Below are positions 44,048-52,858 of a DNA stretch of 64,000 nucleotides, in pieces. The stretch is from Myxococcales bacterium 68-20 (GTDB lineage Bacteria > Myxococcota_A > Polyangia > Polyangiales > Polyangiaceae). Within the stretch, counting starts at the first letter, position 1; each line of letters opens with the position of its first letter. The translations under genes and the position numbers were made by a program. The notes under the pieces were generated by a model. That model was not told the origin of the DNA and ran no database searches. It saw only the letters and a program-made list of their open reading frames with translations. The DNA lies in NCBI GenBank assembly GCA_001899635.1, contig MKVQ01000006.1, forward strand, positions 1-64,000, in the 5' to 3' direction.

Positions 44048-45034
44048 ATGGGATTCCCGACCATCCGACCTCGACGTCTCCGCGCGACCCCCGAGCTCCG
44101 AGCGCTCGTTCGCGAAACGACCCTCGACGCCCGCGACTTCGTCTACCCGATGTTCTTCAACGCAGCGATCGACGCCCCGCGTCCGATCGGCAGCATGCCC
44201 GGCATCGATCAGCTCCCGCTGAGCGCCGCACGAGCGCAGGCGAAGGCGATCAAGGAACGCGGCGTCGGCTCCGTCATCCTCTTCGGTCTTCCGAAGACGA
44301 AGGACGACCGCGGCACGAGCGGCCTCGATCCCGACGGCCCCGTCCCGCGCGCGATCGCCGAGATGAAGAGCGCCGTGCCCGAGCTCGTCGTCATGGCCGA
44401 CGTCTGCGTCGACGAGTACACCGAGCACGGCCACTGCGGCGTCCTCAGGAAGCGCGCCGACGGCACGATGGAGGTCGACAACGACGCGACCGTCGAGATC
44501 CTCGCGAAGATGGGCGTCGTCTTCGCCAAGGCCGGCGCCGACGTCGTCGCCCCGAGCGACATGATGGACGGCCGCGTCGCCGCCATGCGCGCCGCGCTCG
44601 ACGCCGAAGGCTTCACGTCGACGACCCTCCTCTCCTACGCGGTGAAATACGCGAGCTCGTTCTACGGGCCGTTCCGCGAGGCCGCCGACTGCGCGCCCAA
44701 GTTCGGCGATCGCGCCGGCTACCAGATGGACCCGGCGAACGCCCGCGAGGCGATCCGCGAGGCCGCGCTCGACGAGGCCGAGGGCGCGGACATGCTGATG
44801 GTGAAGCCGGCGCTCTCGTACCTCGACGTCATCCGCGACGTGCGGAAGGCCTCGAACCTGCCGCTCGGCGCGTACAACGTGTCCGGCGAGTACTCGATGC
44901 TCCACGCCGCCGCCGATCGCGGGATGATCGATCGCGATCGCGCCATCCTCGAGGTCCTCACCTCGATCCGCCGCGCCGGCGCCGACTTCATCCTCACCTA
45001 CCACGCGCTCCGCGCGGCGGAGCTCCTCGGATGA
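44048..45034 (+). CDS. hemB: Delta-aminolevulinic acid dehydratase (porphobilinogen synthase)
   Basis: The 328-residue enzyme condenses two 5-aminolevulinate molecules to porphobilinogen. Both Schiff-base lysines are visible: VKYASSFYGPFREA and MLMVKPALSYLD. The metal region reads DVCVDEYTEHGHCG, so the first and third of the usual three zinc ligands are Cys and the second is Asp. [11 protein letters not shown] ends the chain. The ATG at 44048 (MGFPTIRPRRLRATPELRAL) fits the family start; an in-frame start lies 18 nt upstream. The stop overlaps the next gene. Confidence 0.95.
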   Translation: MGFPTIRPRRLRATPELRALVRETTLDARDFVYPMFFNAAIDAPRPIGSMPGIDQLPLSAARAQAKAIKERGVGSVILFGLPKTKDDRGTSGLDPDGPVPRAIAEMKSAVPELVVMADVCVDEYTEHGHCGVLRKRADGTMEVDNDATVEILAKMGVVFAKAGADVVAPSDMMDGRVAAMRAALDAEGFTSTTLLSYAVKYASSFYGPFREAADCAPKFGDRAGYQMDPANAREAIREAALDEAEGADMLMVKPALSYLDVIRDVRKASNLPLGAYNVSGEYSMLHAAADRGMIDRDRAILEVLTSIRRAGADFILTYHALRAAELLG

Positions 45035-45591
45035 GCGCACCTCCCTGCGAGACGGACGCTCGGAAACCGAACCGTCCCTCGCTCCGCCGCGTGCTCGCGC
45101 TCGGCGCGCTGTGGCTCTCGATCAGCGCCGGCGCGCTCGCCGCGCCCGGCTGCTACGGACGCAACTGCGAGGGCGGCCTCGAGGTCTACGGGGTCGACAC
45201 GAGCGAGGGCCGGATGATCGACGAGAACACGTGGGAGTCGGGCCCGATCGACGGCACCTGGCTGCCGTACCCGCGGCAGCGCTTCTACGTTTTCGAGATC
45301 CCCGAGCTCGGCGGACGGAAGCCGTACAGCCCCGAGCCGTACATCAGCGCGTCGCCCGAGCCGATGAAGAACGGCAATTTCATCCTCGGCTCAGGCAACA
45401 TCGCAACGATGTCCGGGGCCGGGCCGAACCGGGTCAACATCCACAACGATTCCTGCTCGGACTTCTACCTCCGCCTCGTCCTGCACGTTCCGCCGCTCCC
45501 CCCCGCGGTCCCGGCCGCAGACGACGGCGGAGCTGACGCCGGCACCGCCGATGCAGCCGACGACGACGCCGGCAGCGATGGCGGCATCTGA
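45031..45591 (+). CDS. Secreted or lipid-anchored hypothetical protein
   Basis: The 186-residue protein has a basic N-terminus, a hydrophobic signal ([20 protein letters not shown]) with a near-lipobox, and a mature ~110-residue beta-rich part ([40 protein letters not shown]). The low-complexity Asp/Ala/Gly tail ends [11 protein letters not shown]. It is translationally coupled to hemB through ATGA. No family is recognised and there is no obvious tie to haem synthesis. Confidence 0.6.
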   Translation: MSAPPCETDARKPNRPSLRRVLALGALWLSISAGALAAPGCYGRNCEGGLEVYGVDTSEGRMIDENTWESGPIDGTWLPYPRQRFYVFEIPELGGRKPYSPEPYISASPEPMKNGNFILGSGNIATMSGAGPNRVNIHNDSCSDFYLRLVLHVPPLPPAVPAADDGGADAGTADAADDDAGSDGGI

Positions 45592-45610
45592 TTCGCTGGA
45601 GACCAGAACC

Positions 45611-46168
45611 ATGAGTCATCCGTGGCACGACATTCCGTGCGATGAGCCGATCGAAGAGGGCTTCACCGCGTTCATCGAGATCCCGAAGGGGTCGAAGGTG
45701 AAGTACGAGCTCGACAAGGAGACGGGGCTTCTCAAGGTCGACCGTGTCCTCTTCAGCGCGGTCCACTACCCCGCCAACTACGGCTTCATCCCGCGCACGT
45801 ACTGCGACGACGGCGACCCGCTCGACGTCCTCGTCCTCTGTCAGGAGCCCGTCGCCCCGATGAGCATGATGCGCGCGCGCGCGATCGGCCTCATGCAGAT
45901 GCGCGACGAGAAGGGCCTCGACGACAAGGTCATCGCGGTGCACCTCGATGACCCCGCGTTCCGCGACTACTCGCACATCCGGGAGATCCCGCAGCACACC
46001 GTCCTCGAGCTCCGCCGTTTCTTCGAGGACTACAAGACGCTCGAGCACAAGAAGGTCGAGGTCGACGAGCTGCAAGGCCCCTACGAGGCGGCCAAGGCGA
46101 TCCGCGCCAGCGTCCTGGGCTACAACGACCTGATGGCGAAGAACCCCCGCCGCGGCACTGCTACTTGA
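45611..46168 (+). CDS. ppa: Inorganic pyrophosphatase, family I
   Basis: The 185-residue cytoplasmic enzyme hydrolyses pyrophosphate. It shows the family signature [11 protein letters not shown] with the metal-binding Asp residues, the substrate-binding segment [36 protein letters not shown], and [15 protein letters not shown]. The length is as in bacterial hexameric enzymes. It has its own start 20 nt after the previous stop and overlaps the convergent lipoprotein gene by 8 nt at its 3' end. Confidence 0.95.
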   Translation: MSHPWHDIPCDEPIEEGFTAFIEIPKGSKVKYELDKETGLLKVDRVLFSAVHYPANYGFIPRTYCDDGDPLDVLVLCQEPVAPMSMMRARAIGLMQMRDEKGLDDKVIAVHLDDPAFRDYSHIREIPQHTVLELRRFFEDYKTLEHKKVEVDELQGPYEAAKAIRASVLGYNDLMAKNPRRGTAT

Positions 46169-46811
46169 AGCAGTTACGCATGCACAGGCGATAGGTGCGC
46201 GGGCAGGCCTCGCACGACTTCGTCCGCTGCGCGTTCGCATCGATGCCGCTGCATTCGCCCTTGGCGCTGCACTCCTGGAAGCCGTTCGCGCAGCGCGCCA
46301 TGCAGCTCGCCGCCGGGAGGGTCGGTGCCCGGGCGGCATCCGAGGGCGTGCCGGCATCTACTCCGAGGACCGGGATGCTCGCGACATCGCTCGGATCCGG
46401 CGCCGCCGGTCCCTCGACCGCCGCCGCCTCGAGAACCTTCGGCGGAGGAGCAAAAGCGTTCGTCGGCGCCGGTGCGGTGATCGACGAGAGCCGCGGCGCC
46501 TCCCCGGGAGCCGCCATCATCAGCGCTTCGTCCGTCGGGAGGCTCGGCGCCTGGGAGAGGGCCACGTACCGCGCCGTCGCGTAGTGGATCCGGTCCCGGG
46601 TCTGGCCGTAGGTGTAGCGCTCCGACCAATCCCGCCAGCACGCGGCCTTCGTCGGCATCGGCGCCTGGGGGTTCTCCTCCAGCGCATAGCAGTGCTCGAA
46701 GCGCGCATTCCCCTCGTAGATCGCCTGGAAGCTCGGCCCACAGGCGACCAGGCCGGTCGCCAGCAGGACGGCAGCCCAGAGCATCACCCGCGGGGAGGAG
46801 GGCCGTGCCAC
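46161..46811 (-). CDS. Lipoprotein with Cys-rich C-terminus, unknown function
   Basis: The 216-residue lipoprotein (lipobox GLVACG) has an N-terminal domain with conserved-looking [20 protein letters not shown] and [20 protein letters not shown], a Pro/Ala-rich linker, and a tail with eight Cys in 45 residues ([33 protein letters not shown]). No family is recognised. The GTG at 46811 is the longest start; an ATG at 46784 is possible. It overlaps ppa by 8 nt in convergent orientation. Confidence 0.65.
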   Translation of the reverse strand: MARPSSPRVMLWAAVLLATGLVACGPSFQAIYEGNARFEHCYALEENPQAPMPTKAACWRDWSERYTYGQTRDRIHYATARYVALSQAPSLPTDEALMMAAPGEAPRLSSITAPAPTNAFAPPPKVLEAAAVEGPAAPDPSDVASIPVLGVDAGTPSDAARAPTLPAASCMARCANGFQECSAKGECSGIDANAQRTKSCEACPRTYRLCMRNCFK

Positions 46812-46876
46812 CCCACCATGATACGCGACGAGCCTTTGACGCTCGAACGATCCTTCACTACCTAGGCGGCGGACAA

Positions 46877-47593
46877 ATGTTCACGGGACTCGTCGAATCG
46901 AAGGGCACGCTCGTTCGCCGGACGCAGCATGGCCGCGACGCGCGCCTCGTCGTCCGGGGCGACCTCGTAACCCCGGGCAAGGATCCCATCGTCCTCGGCG
47001 AATCCATCGCGATCGACGGCGTCTGCCTCACCGTCGACACCATCGTCGAGCCAGGTGGTCCCGGAGCCTCGACGTTCGAGGTCGACGCCTCGAGCGAGAC
47101 CCTCGCGAAGACCACCCTCGGGAGCTTGGCCATCGGCGCATCGGTCAACCTCGAGCGTGCGCTGCCGATCGGCGGCCGGCTCGGCGGTCACATCGTGAGC
47201 GGCCACGTCGACGGCGTCGGGCGCGTGCGGGAGAAGATCCCGAGCGGGGCCGCGCTCCGCGTCGTCTTCGACGCTCCGGCTGAGCTCGCGCGCTTCATCG
47301 CCCCGAAGGGGTCGATCTGCGTGAGCGGCGTCAGCCTCACCGTCAACGGCGTCTCCGGGTCGAGCTTCGACGTGATGCTCATCCCGCACACCCGCGACAA
47401 GACCTCGCTCGACGCGCTCGCCGTCGGCGCGCCGGTGAACCTCGAGGTCGACATCCTCGCTCGATACGTCGCCCGCCTTCTCGACGTCGGCCCTGCCACG
47501 GCCTCCGGCGCTTCTGCCGAGCCCGGTTCGCAAACTGAAGAGTCCTCCGATACCCGCCTCCTTTCACGCCTCCATGCCGCTGGATACCTCTGA
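46877..47593 (+). CDS. ribE: Riboflavin synthase, alpha chain
   Basis: The 239-residue enzyme joins two lumazine-binding domains: MFTGLVESKG with GVCLTVDTIV, and GHIVSGHVDGVGRV with GVSLTVNGVSGSSFDVMLIP. It dismutates two 6,7-dimethyl-8-ribityllumazine molecules into riboflavin. It is about 30 residues longer than typical because of a Ser/Gly-rich tail. It starts the rib cluster ribE-ribBA-ribH, followed by nusB. No FMN riboswitch is recognised upstream. Confidence 0.95.
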   Translation: MFTGLVESKGTLVRRTQHGRDARLVVRGDLVTPGKDPIVLGESIAIDGVCLTVDTIVEPGGPGASTFEVDASSETLAKTTLGSLAIGASVNLERALPIGGRLGGHIVSGHVDGVGRVREKIPSGAALRVVFDAPAELARFIAPKGSICVSGVSLTVNGVSGSSFDVMLIPHTRDKTSLDALAVGAPVNLEVDILARYVARLLDVGPATASGASAEPGSQTEESSDTRLLSRLHAAGYL

Positions 47594-47615
47594 TCCTCCT
47601 CACCCCCGGACCGCT

Positions 47616-48821
47616 ATGTCCCCCGTCCTGAACATCGAGCCCAAGCTTCTCGAGCGCGTGAACGGCGCCATCTCCGACATCCGTGCCGGCAAGATGGTCA
47701 TCCTCGTCGACGACGAGGATCGCGAGAACGAAGGCGACCTGACGATGGCCGCTCAGTTCGTGACCCCCGAAGCCGTGAACTTCATGGCGATGCACGGGCG
47801 CGGCCTCATCTGCCTCACCATGACCGAGGAGGCGGTCGGCCGGCTCGGTCTGCCGATGATGGCCGCGCCGGGCCGCTCCACGCCGAGCCTCGGCACCGCG
47901 TTCACGATGAGCATCGAGGCGCGCCACGGCGTCACCACCGGCATCAGCGCCGCCGACCGCGCGCACACGATGCGAATCGCGGCGAGCCCGGACTGCAAGC
48001 CGGACGACCTCGTCACGCCCGGCCACGTCTTCCCGCTCCGCGCGCGCAAGGGCGGCGTCCTCGTCCGCACCGGGCAGACCGAGGGCTCCGTCGACCTCGC
48101 GCGCCTCGCCGGCCTCACGCCCGCCGGCGTCATCTGCGAGATCATGCGGGAGGACGGCGCGATGGCGCGCATGCCCGATCTCGAGGTCTTCGGGAAGAAG
48201 CACGGCCTCCGGATCGTCACGATCGCCGATCTCATTCAGTACCGCCTCCAGACCGAGCGCCTCGTCCGCCGCGTCGCTCGAGGCACCGTCCGCCTCGACG
48301 AGACCGGCACCGAGTGGACCGCCAACGTCTACGAGTCGGCAACCGACGGGCGCCAGTCCGTCGCGCTCGTCAAGGGCGAGCTCCCCGGCACGAGCCCGGT
48401 CCTGTGCCGCATGCACTCCGGCTCCACCATCGGCGACGTCTTCGCATCGACGCCGCGCGACGGCGGCCGCAACCTCCGCGAGGCGATCCGCCGGATCGAG
48501 AGCGAGCGGCGCGGCGTCATCGTCTACCTCCCGCCGCGACAGGGCCCGTCCGAGGAGCTCACCTCCATCCTGGGTGCCGTGACGAACGGCTCGCACGAGT
48601 CGCGCGAGTCGCGCACGCCGCCGGCGTCGGGAGACAGCCCGCTTCGCGAGTTCGGCCTCGGTGCGCAGATCCTCGCGGACCTCGGGCTCCACGAGATCCG
48701 CCTCCTCACGAACAATCCGCGTAAGATTGCCGGCATCTCGGGCTTCGGGCTCGAGGTCGTCGAGAGCGTCGCTCTCGGCACGTCCGATCCGCACGCCACG
48801 AGCGCGGCGGACAAGAGCTAG
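47616..48821 (+). CDS. ribBA: 3,4-dihydroxy-2-butanone-4-phosphate synthase with degenerate GTP cyclohydrolase II domain
   Basis: The 401-residue protein has an N-terminal RibB domain ([57 protein letters not shown]) that looks fully active. The C-terminal RibA-like domain (residues about 210-390) has lost key residues. Where GTP cyclohydrolase II has SECLTGD and LRCDCG for zinc, this reads [10 protein letters not shown] and TPRDGG; the GRGIGL segment is absent. The end [20 protein letters not shown] is kept. It is therefore probably active only as RibB, and GTP cyclohydrolase must come from elsewhere. The ATG at 47616 is chosen for the RibB consensus start; one at 47574 would overlap ribE. 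Confidence 0.85.
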   Translation: MSPVLNIEPKLLERVNGAISDIRAGKMVILVDDEDRENEGDLTMAAQFVTPEAVNFMAMHGRGLICLTMTEEAVGRLGLPMMAAPGRSTPSLGTAFTMSIEARHGVTTGISAADRAHTMRIAASPDCKPDDLVTPGHVFPLRARKGGVLVRTGQTEGSVDLARLAGLTPAGVICEIMREDGAMARMPDLEVFGKKHGLRIVTIADLIQYRLQTERLVRRVARGTVRLDETGTEWTANVYESATDGRQSVALVKGELPGTSPVLCRMHSGSTIGDVFASTPRDGGRNLREAIRRIESERRGVIVYLPPRQGPSEELTSILGAVTNGSHESRESRTPPASGDSPLREFGLGAQILADLGLHEIRLLTNNPRKIAGISGFGLEVVESVALGTSDPHATSAADKS

Positions 48822-48870
48822 AGCCGGGCGGGACTCGACCAGAGCCCGCACCGGAACCAAAGGAGAAGAG

Positions 48871-49383
48871 ATGCCTGTGTCGCCGCGTATCGTCGAAGGC
48901 AATGTCGTCGTTCCGAAGGGAGCGAGGTTCGGCATCGTCGCGAGCCGCTTCAACCACTTCATCGTCGACCACCTCGTCGGCGGCGCGGTCGACGCGCTCG
49001 TCCGCCACGGCGCAGAGGAGGCGAACATCACCATCGTCCGCGTCCCCGGCGCCTGGGAGATCCCGGTCGCCGTCCAGCGCCTCGCGCGTGGGACCGGCGG
49101 CGGGAAGAAGTCCGGGAAGCTCGACGCGATCATCACGCTCGCGGCGGTGATCCGCGGCTCGACCCCCCACTTCGACTACGTCGCCGGAGAGGTCTCCAAG
49201 GGCGTCGCGTCGATCTCGCTCGAGAGCGGACTGCCGATCTCGTTCGGCGTCCTCACGACCGACACGATCGAGCAGGCGATCGAGCGCGCGGGCACCAAGG
49301 CTGGCAACAAGGGGTGGGATGCGGCTGTCTCCGCGATCGAAATGGTCTCGCTGGACCGCGCGCTCGCGGGCGCAGGCTTCTGA
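48871..49383 (+). CDS. ribH: 6,7-dimethyl-8-ribityllumazine synthase
   Basis: The 170-residue enzyme condenses 5-amino-6-ribitylaminouracil with dihydroxybutanone phosphate. It shows [55 protein letters not shown] and [20 protein letters not shown]. The start is well placed after a purine-rich ribosome-binding site, AAGGAGAAG. A His in the active site (TPHFDYV) is present. It is in an operon with ribBA upstream and nusB 8 nt downstream. Confidence 0.97.
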   Translation: MPVSPRIVEGNVVVPKGARFGIVASRFNHFIVDHLVGGAVDALVRHGAEEANITIVRVPGAWEIPVAVQRLARGTGGGKKSGKLDAIITLAAVIRGSTPHFDYVAGEVSKGVASISLESGLPISFGVLTTDTIEQAIERAGTKAGNKGWDAAVSAIEMVSLDRALAGAGF

Positions 49384-49391
49384 GGAACACC

Positions 49392-49880
49392 ATGGGTGCG
49401 CGCCGTTCCGGCCGCGAGGCCGCGCTGCAGATGCTCTTCCAGCTCGAGGCCTCGGGAGCCAGGGCTCCCCAGGTGATCGAGCTCTTCTGGCGCGCGTCCG
49501 CCGACGCCGACTTCGAGCCTGATCCCGAAGGACGCCTCTACGCCGACACGATCGTCCGCGGCGTCGCCGACAGGCTCGCCGACGTCGACAAGCGAATCGC
49601 GGCCGCCTCGCAGAACTGGCGCCTCGAGCGCATGGGACGCGTCGATCGCAATCTCCTCCGCATGGGCACGTGGGAGCTGCTCGCGCAGAAGGACGTCCCC
49701 CGCGCCGTCGTCATCGACGAGGCCGTCGAGCTCGCGAAGTCCTACGGGACCGAGGACTCGAGCGGCTTCGTCAACGGCGTGCTCGATCGTGTCGCCTCCG
49801 ACCTCGGTCGAACGGACGACGACAAGGCCACCAAGGCCGGCCCGAAGAGCGGCGGAGGCGGCGGCAAAGGTCCGGCCTGA
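49392..49880 (+). CDS. nusB: Transcription antitermination protein NusB
   Basis: The 162-residue protein shows RRSGREAALQMLFQLEASGA, NWRLERMGRVDRNLLRMGTW, RAVVIDEAVELAKSYGTEDS and GFVNGVLDRVA, the classic NusB sequence. NusB with S10 (NusE) binds boxA RNA and supports rRNA transcription. The Lys/Gly-rich tail (GPKSGGGGGKGPA) is unusual. ribH-nusB neighbours are widespread in bacteria. Its stop overlaps the next gene's start by one base (TGATG). Confidence 0.97.
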   Translation: MGARRSGREAALQMLFQLEASGARAPQVIELFWRASADADFEPDPEGRLYADTIVRGVADRLADVDKRIAAASQNWRLERMGRVDRNLLRMGTWELLAQKDVPRAVVIDEAVELAKSYGTEDSSGFVNGVLDRVASDLGRTDDDKATKAGPKSGGGGGKGPA

Positions 49881-50413
49881 TGGTCGACCTCCGCTTCGTC
49901 CCCCGCGCTCTCCGGCATCTCGACGAGACGAGCGCCGAGGTCGTCGCGTGCTGCATCTATCGTGACGAGCGGCCGCTCTCCGGGCTCGCCGGGCTCCTCG
50001 ACTGGCGTCTCTCCGGTCGCTTGAGCCGCCTCGCCAAGCAGGGATTCCTCCTCGGCGAGGTCGGCGAGGTGCTCGCGATGCCCGTGCGCCCTCGCCTTCC
50101 CTTCGACAAGCTGCTCGTCGCAGGTCTCGGACCGCGCGGCGCGTTCAGCGACGCCACCTTCCGCACGGTGCTCGAGCGGACGATGAGCGCGCTCGACGGG
50201 CTGCACGTGAAGAAGGCGGTCGTCGAGCTGCCCGGCCGCGGCGACGAGGCCATCACCGCGGAGCGAGCCGCCGAGATCCTCGTCGAGCTCATCGGCGACG
50301 ACGAGCGCGACACGCTCACCGTCGTCGAGGATCCGAGCGGTCAGCAGCAGATCGAGAAGCTCACCCAGGAACGGCGCCGCAAGGCGCTCCGCCGTCAGTA
50401 CGACGGCGGCTGA
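49880..50413 (+). CDS. Stand-alone M17 peptidase N-terminal-like domain protein
   Basis: The 177-residue protein resembles only the N-terminal macro-like domain of leucyl aminopeptidases (M17): DETSAEVVACCIYRDERPLS, VRPRLPFDKLLVAGLGPRGA, then AVVELPGR and RAAEILVELIGDDERDTLTV. The catalytic C-terminal domain with its zinc ligands is absent, and the frame ends with a charged helix (RRRKALRRQYDGG). The ATG overlaps the nusB stop. It is probably non-enzymatic; a regulatory or nucleotide-binding role is an inference. Confidence 0.65.
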   Translation: MVDLRFVPRALRHLDETSAEVVACCIYRDERPLSGLAGLLDWRLSGRLSRLAKQGFLLGEVGEVLAMPVRPRLPFDKLLVAGLGPRGAFSDATFRTVLERTMSALDGLHVKKAVVELPGRGDEAITAERAAEILVELIGDDERDTLTVVEDPSGQQQIEKLTQERRRKALRRQYDGG

Positions 50414-50470
50414 CGCGCTCGCGCCGCCGCGCGACTCCCGGCTCGCGCGGCTCCCGGCTCCGTCGCAGTC

Positions 50471-51391
50471 ATGCTACGAAGTCGCGTGCTCGATCTGAAG
50501 CTCGACCGCGCCGGCGCTCCACCGAAGGATGCCGCGACGATCGTCCTCGTGAGAAGTGCCGCCGTGGCGACCGGCGGCATCGAGATCTTCTGCGTCGAAC
50601 GGAGCAAGCAGAGTCGCTTTCTCGGGGGCGCGATCGTCTTTCCGGGCGGCAAGCTCGACGCGAGCGACGCTTCGTCCGAGTGGGCATCGCTCGCGACGGA
50701 CGCACGCGATCCCGCGCGTGCGTCCTCTACGGTGCCGTTCACGAGCGACGGCGCACACCTGCGCGCGCTGGCGATCGCCGCCTGTCGCGAGACGCTCGAA
50801 GAAGCCGCGATGCTGCATGTCGCCGGCGGCTCGAAGGACGTGACCCAGGACGACCTGTTCGCGCTTCGCGCGCGCCTCGGGTCCGAGCCGGGCGCGCTCC
50901 GGTCGTTCCTCTCCGAGCGTCGGGTGCGCCTCGATCTGCAGGCGCTGCATCCGCTCGCGCGCTGGGTCACGCCCGAGGCTGAGGCACGCCGCTACGACGC
51001 GCGCTTCTTCGTCGCTGTGGCTCCCCCCGGGCAGACGGGCGCGCACGACGAGCACGAGACGATGGCGAGCTTCTGGGCAACGCCTGCCGAGATCCTCCGT
51101 CGCTGGGAGGCGGGCGAGGTGCAGGTCGCGCCGCCGACCCACTGCACGATCGCGCTCCTTGCCTCGTGCGCGACGACGGATGCCGTGCTCGAGCTCGCCG
51201 CCGCGAGCTGCCTCGATCCGATCTGCCCGCGGCTCGTGCGGGTCGCATCTCCGGGCGATGGCCAGATGGAGACGCTCGCGCTCACGCTCCCCGGCGATCC
51301 CGAGCACGAGGTCCCCGAGGCCCGCGTGCCCGGCCCCTCGCGTTACGTGCTCCGCGGTGATCGATGGCTGGCCGAGGACGCACCGCGCTGA
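50471..51391 (+). CDS. NUDIX hydrolase (NUDT19-like)
   Basis: The 306-residue protein has the Nudix box split by an insertion: GGAIVFPGGKLDASD, then after a loop ALAIAACRETLEEAAMLHVA, with the REtxEE core (RETLEEAA) intact. Further parts are ALHPLARWVTPEAEARRYDA and FWATPAEILRRWEAGEVQVA. NUDT19-type members hydrolyse CoA esters and related phosphodiesters; the exact substrate here is unknown. It is longer than a minimal NUDIX protein because of an N-terminal and a C-terminal extension. The 3' end overlaps the next gene by 28 nt. Confidence 0.8.
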   Translation: MLRSRVLDLKLDRAGAPPKDAATIVLVRSAAVATGGIEIFCVERSKQSRFLGGAIVFPGGKLDASDASSEWASLATDARDPARASSTVPFTSDGAHLRALAIAACRETLEEAAMLHVAGGSKDVTQDDLFALRARLGSEPGALRSFLSERRVRLDLQALHPLARWVTPEAEARRYDARFFVAVAPPGQTGAHDEHETMASFWATPAEILRRWEAGEVQVAPPTHCTIALLASCATTDAVLELAAASCLDPICPRLVRVASPGDGQMETLALTLPGDPEHEVPEARVPGPSRYVLRGDRWLAEDAPR

Positions 51392-52041
51392 CGAGCCGAA
51401 AGGCGGGACGCTCCGCGGTCGAGAGCGCAAGCCGTCGTCCGCTGCCGGCACCTCCGCGTCCGCTGCTCTACACGGCGCAGGACGTCGCGCGGTTCTGCGA
51501 GGTGGATCTCAAGACGATCCACCACTGGGCCGATGGCGGGAAGATCCCGCACCATCGAACCGAGGGTCGCCACCTCCGCTTCCGGCGCAACCACGTCCTC
51601 GCATTCCTCCGGCGCCACGGCTACCCGCTCCACGCCGAGATCGCGAGCGTGCGGCCGACCGTGTTCTTTGCCCTCGCAACCGGGACCTCGTCCGGGGGCG
51701 CGCCCTACGACGCACCTCGGGACGAGGTCACGAAGAAGCTCTCGACGCGCTTCTTCGTGCGCCGGTTCGAGAGCGCGCTCGGAGCGATCGCTCATCTCGT
51801 CTCCGGAGAGCCGGACGTCCTCGTCGTCTCGCTCCTCGATCCGACGTGGAGCGGGGCACACGCGATCCGAGCCTTGAAGTCGGGCGCCGACACCTCGTGG
51901 ACCACGCTCGTCGTCGTCACCGACGATGCCGACGAGGGCGCCGCGAGCGTGGCACGAGACGCAGGAGCGGACCTCGTGATCGCGAGCACCGACCTCGGCC
52001 GCCTCGGCGTCGAGCTCGCGCGAGCGCTCGGCGTCGCGTGA
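51364..52041 (+). CDS. DNA-binding protein: MerR/excisionase-like helix-turn-helix plus receiver-like domain
   Basis: The 225-residue protein has a flexible basic N-terminus. A winged helix-turn-helix follows (YTAQDVARFCEVDLKTIHHW, ADGGKIPHHRTEGRHLRFRR), then a region with REC-like alternation (DVLVVSLLDPTWSGAHAIRA; TTLVVVTDDADEGAASVARD; AGADLVIASTDLGRLGVELA). A strict phospho-acceptor pattern is not clear, so it may be an atypical receiver. It overlaps the NUDIX gene, suggesting co-translation. It probably acts as a local regulator; the target is unknown. Confidence 0.75.
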   Translation: MAGRGRTALTSRKAGRSAVESASRRPLPAPPRPLLYTAQDVARFCEVDLKTIHHWADGGKIPHHRTEGRHLRFRRNHVLAFLRRHGYPLHAEIASVRPTVFFALATGTSSGGAPYDAPRDEVTKKLSTRFFVRRFESALGAIAHLVSGEPDVLVVSLLDPTWSGAHAIRALKSGADTSWTTLVVVTDDADEGAASVARDAGADLVIASTDLGRLGVELARALGVA

Positions 52042-52140
52042 CGCCGCACACCGTCGTCGCGTGGCGCGTCGCCCCCGGCCGCGCGCGGTACGCGCGATGC
52101 AGGCCGGCTCTACCGCGGGCGCATGCCCGGCGGAGGCTCC

Positions 52141-52818
52141 ATGGGAACGACGACTCGAGCGAGGGCGATCCTCCTGACGTCGGCGATGGCGATCGCCGCG
52201 GCCTGCAACCGGAGCTCCGACGAAGCTCCATCCGATGACCTGCCGCCCCCGAGCACGTCGTTCACGCCGCCGACGATGCCCGACGCCGGCAGTCCCGCCC
52301 CGCGCAGCACCAAGACCGACGGCTGGCTCGTGGTCGATCCGGGCGCAGCAGAGCCTGTGATGGTCAATCAGGCGATCGCCATCGTCGCACCGACGAAGGG
52401 CAACAAGGCCGCGGGGACCATGCGGCTCCTCGCGACGAACGACGGTCTCAGGATCAAGGTCGCGTTCACCGGCCTCTCGTTCATGCAGAAGTACACGCTC
52501 CGCGTTCATCTGCTCGGCAACTGCAGCAGCGAGGACGGCTCGAGCGCCGGACCGAGCTTCAACTTCGACGGCAGCTCGCTGACCCCGCCACAGGGACAAC
52601 AGGGACTGGGCGACCTCGGCGAGGTCCAGGCCGACGTCGGCGGTGAAGCCAAGGGCGAAGGCAAGCTCGCGCTGCCCGCGATCCAGGGCCCATATTCGAT
52701 CGTCGGACGCTCGGTCGTCTTGCACGCGAAGTCGAGCGACCCCTCGAAGGCCAACGCCGAGGGGGCGCGGCTGGCGTGCGGCGTGATCGGCATCTTCGCC
52801 GAAGACACGAGCCTCTGA
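52141..52818 (+). CDS. SodC-like lipoprotein with most metal ligands lost
   Basis: The 225-residue lipoprotein (signal ending IAAAC) has a copper/zinc superoxide dismutase-like fold: YTLRVHLLGNCSSEDGSSAG, GDLGEVQADVGGEAKGEGKL, SIVGRSVVLHAKSSDPSKAN and GARLACGVIG. Family copper ligands HxH, GHFN and the bridging HG are missing; the regions read RVHLLGN, GPSFNF and LTPPQG. Asp of GDLG and His of VVLHA remain, as does the Cys pair. It is probably not a dismutase. It may bind protein or metal weakly at the envelope. An alternative start at 52123 adds six residues. Confidence 0.7.
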   Translation: MGTTTRARAILLTSAMAIAAACNRSSDEAPSDDLPPPSTSFTPPTMPDAGSPAPRSTKTDGWLVVDPGAAEPVMVNQAIAIVAPTKGNKAAGTMRLLATNDGLRIKVAFTGLSFMQKYTLRVHLLGNCSSEDGSSAGPSFNFDGSSLTPPQGQQGLGDLGEVQADVGGEAKGEGKLALPAIQGPYSIVGRSVVLHAKSSDPSKANAEGARLACGVIGIFAEDTSL

Positions 52819-52858
52819 CGTCGCGCGACGCGCACCAGCGCGACACACCCGCGCTCAC

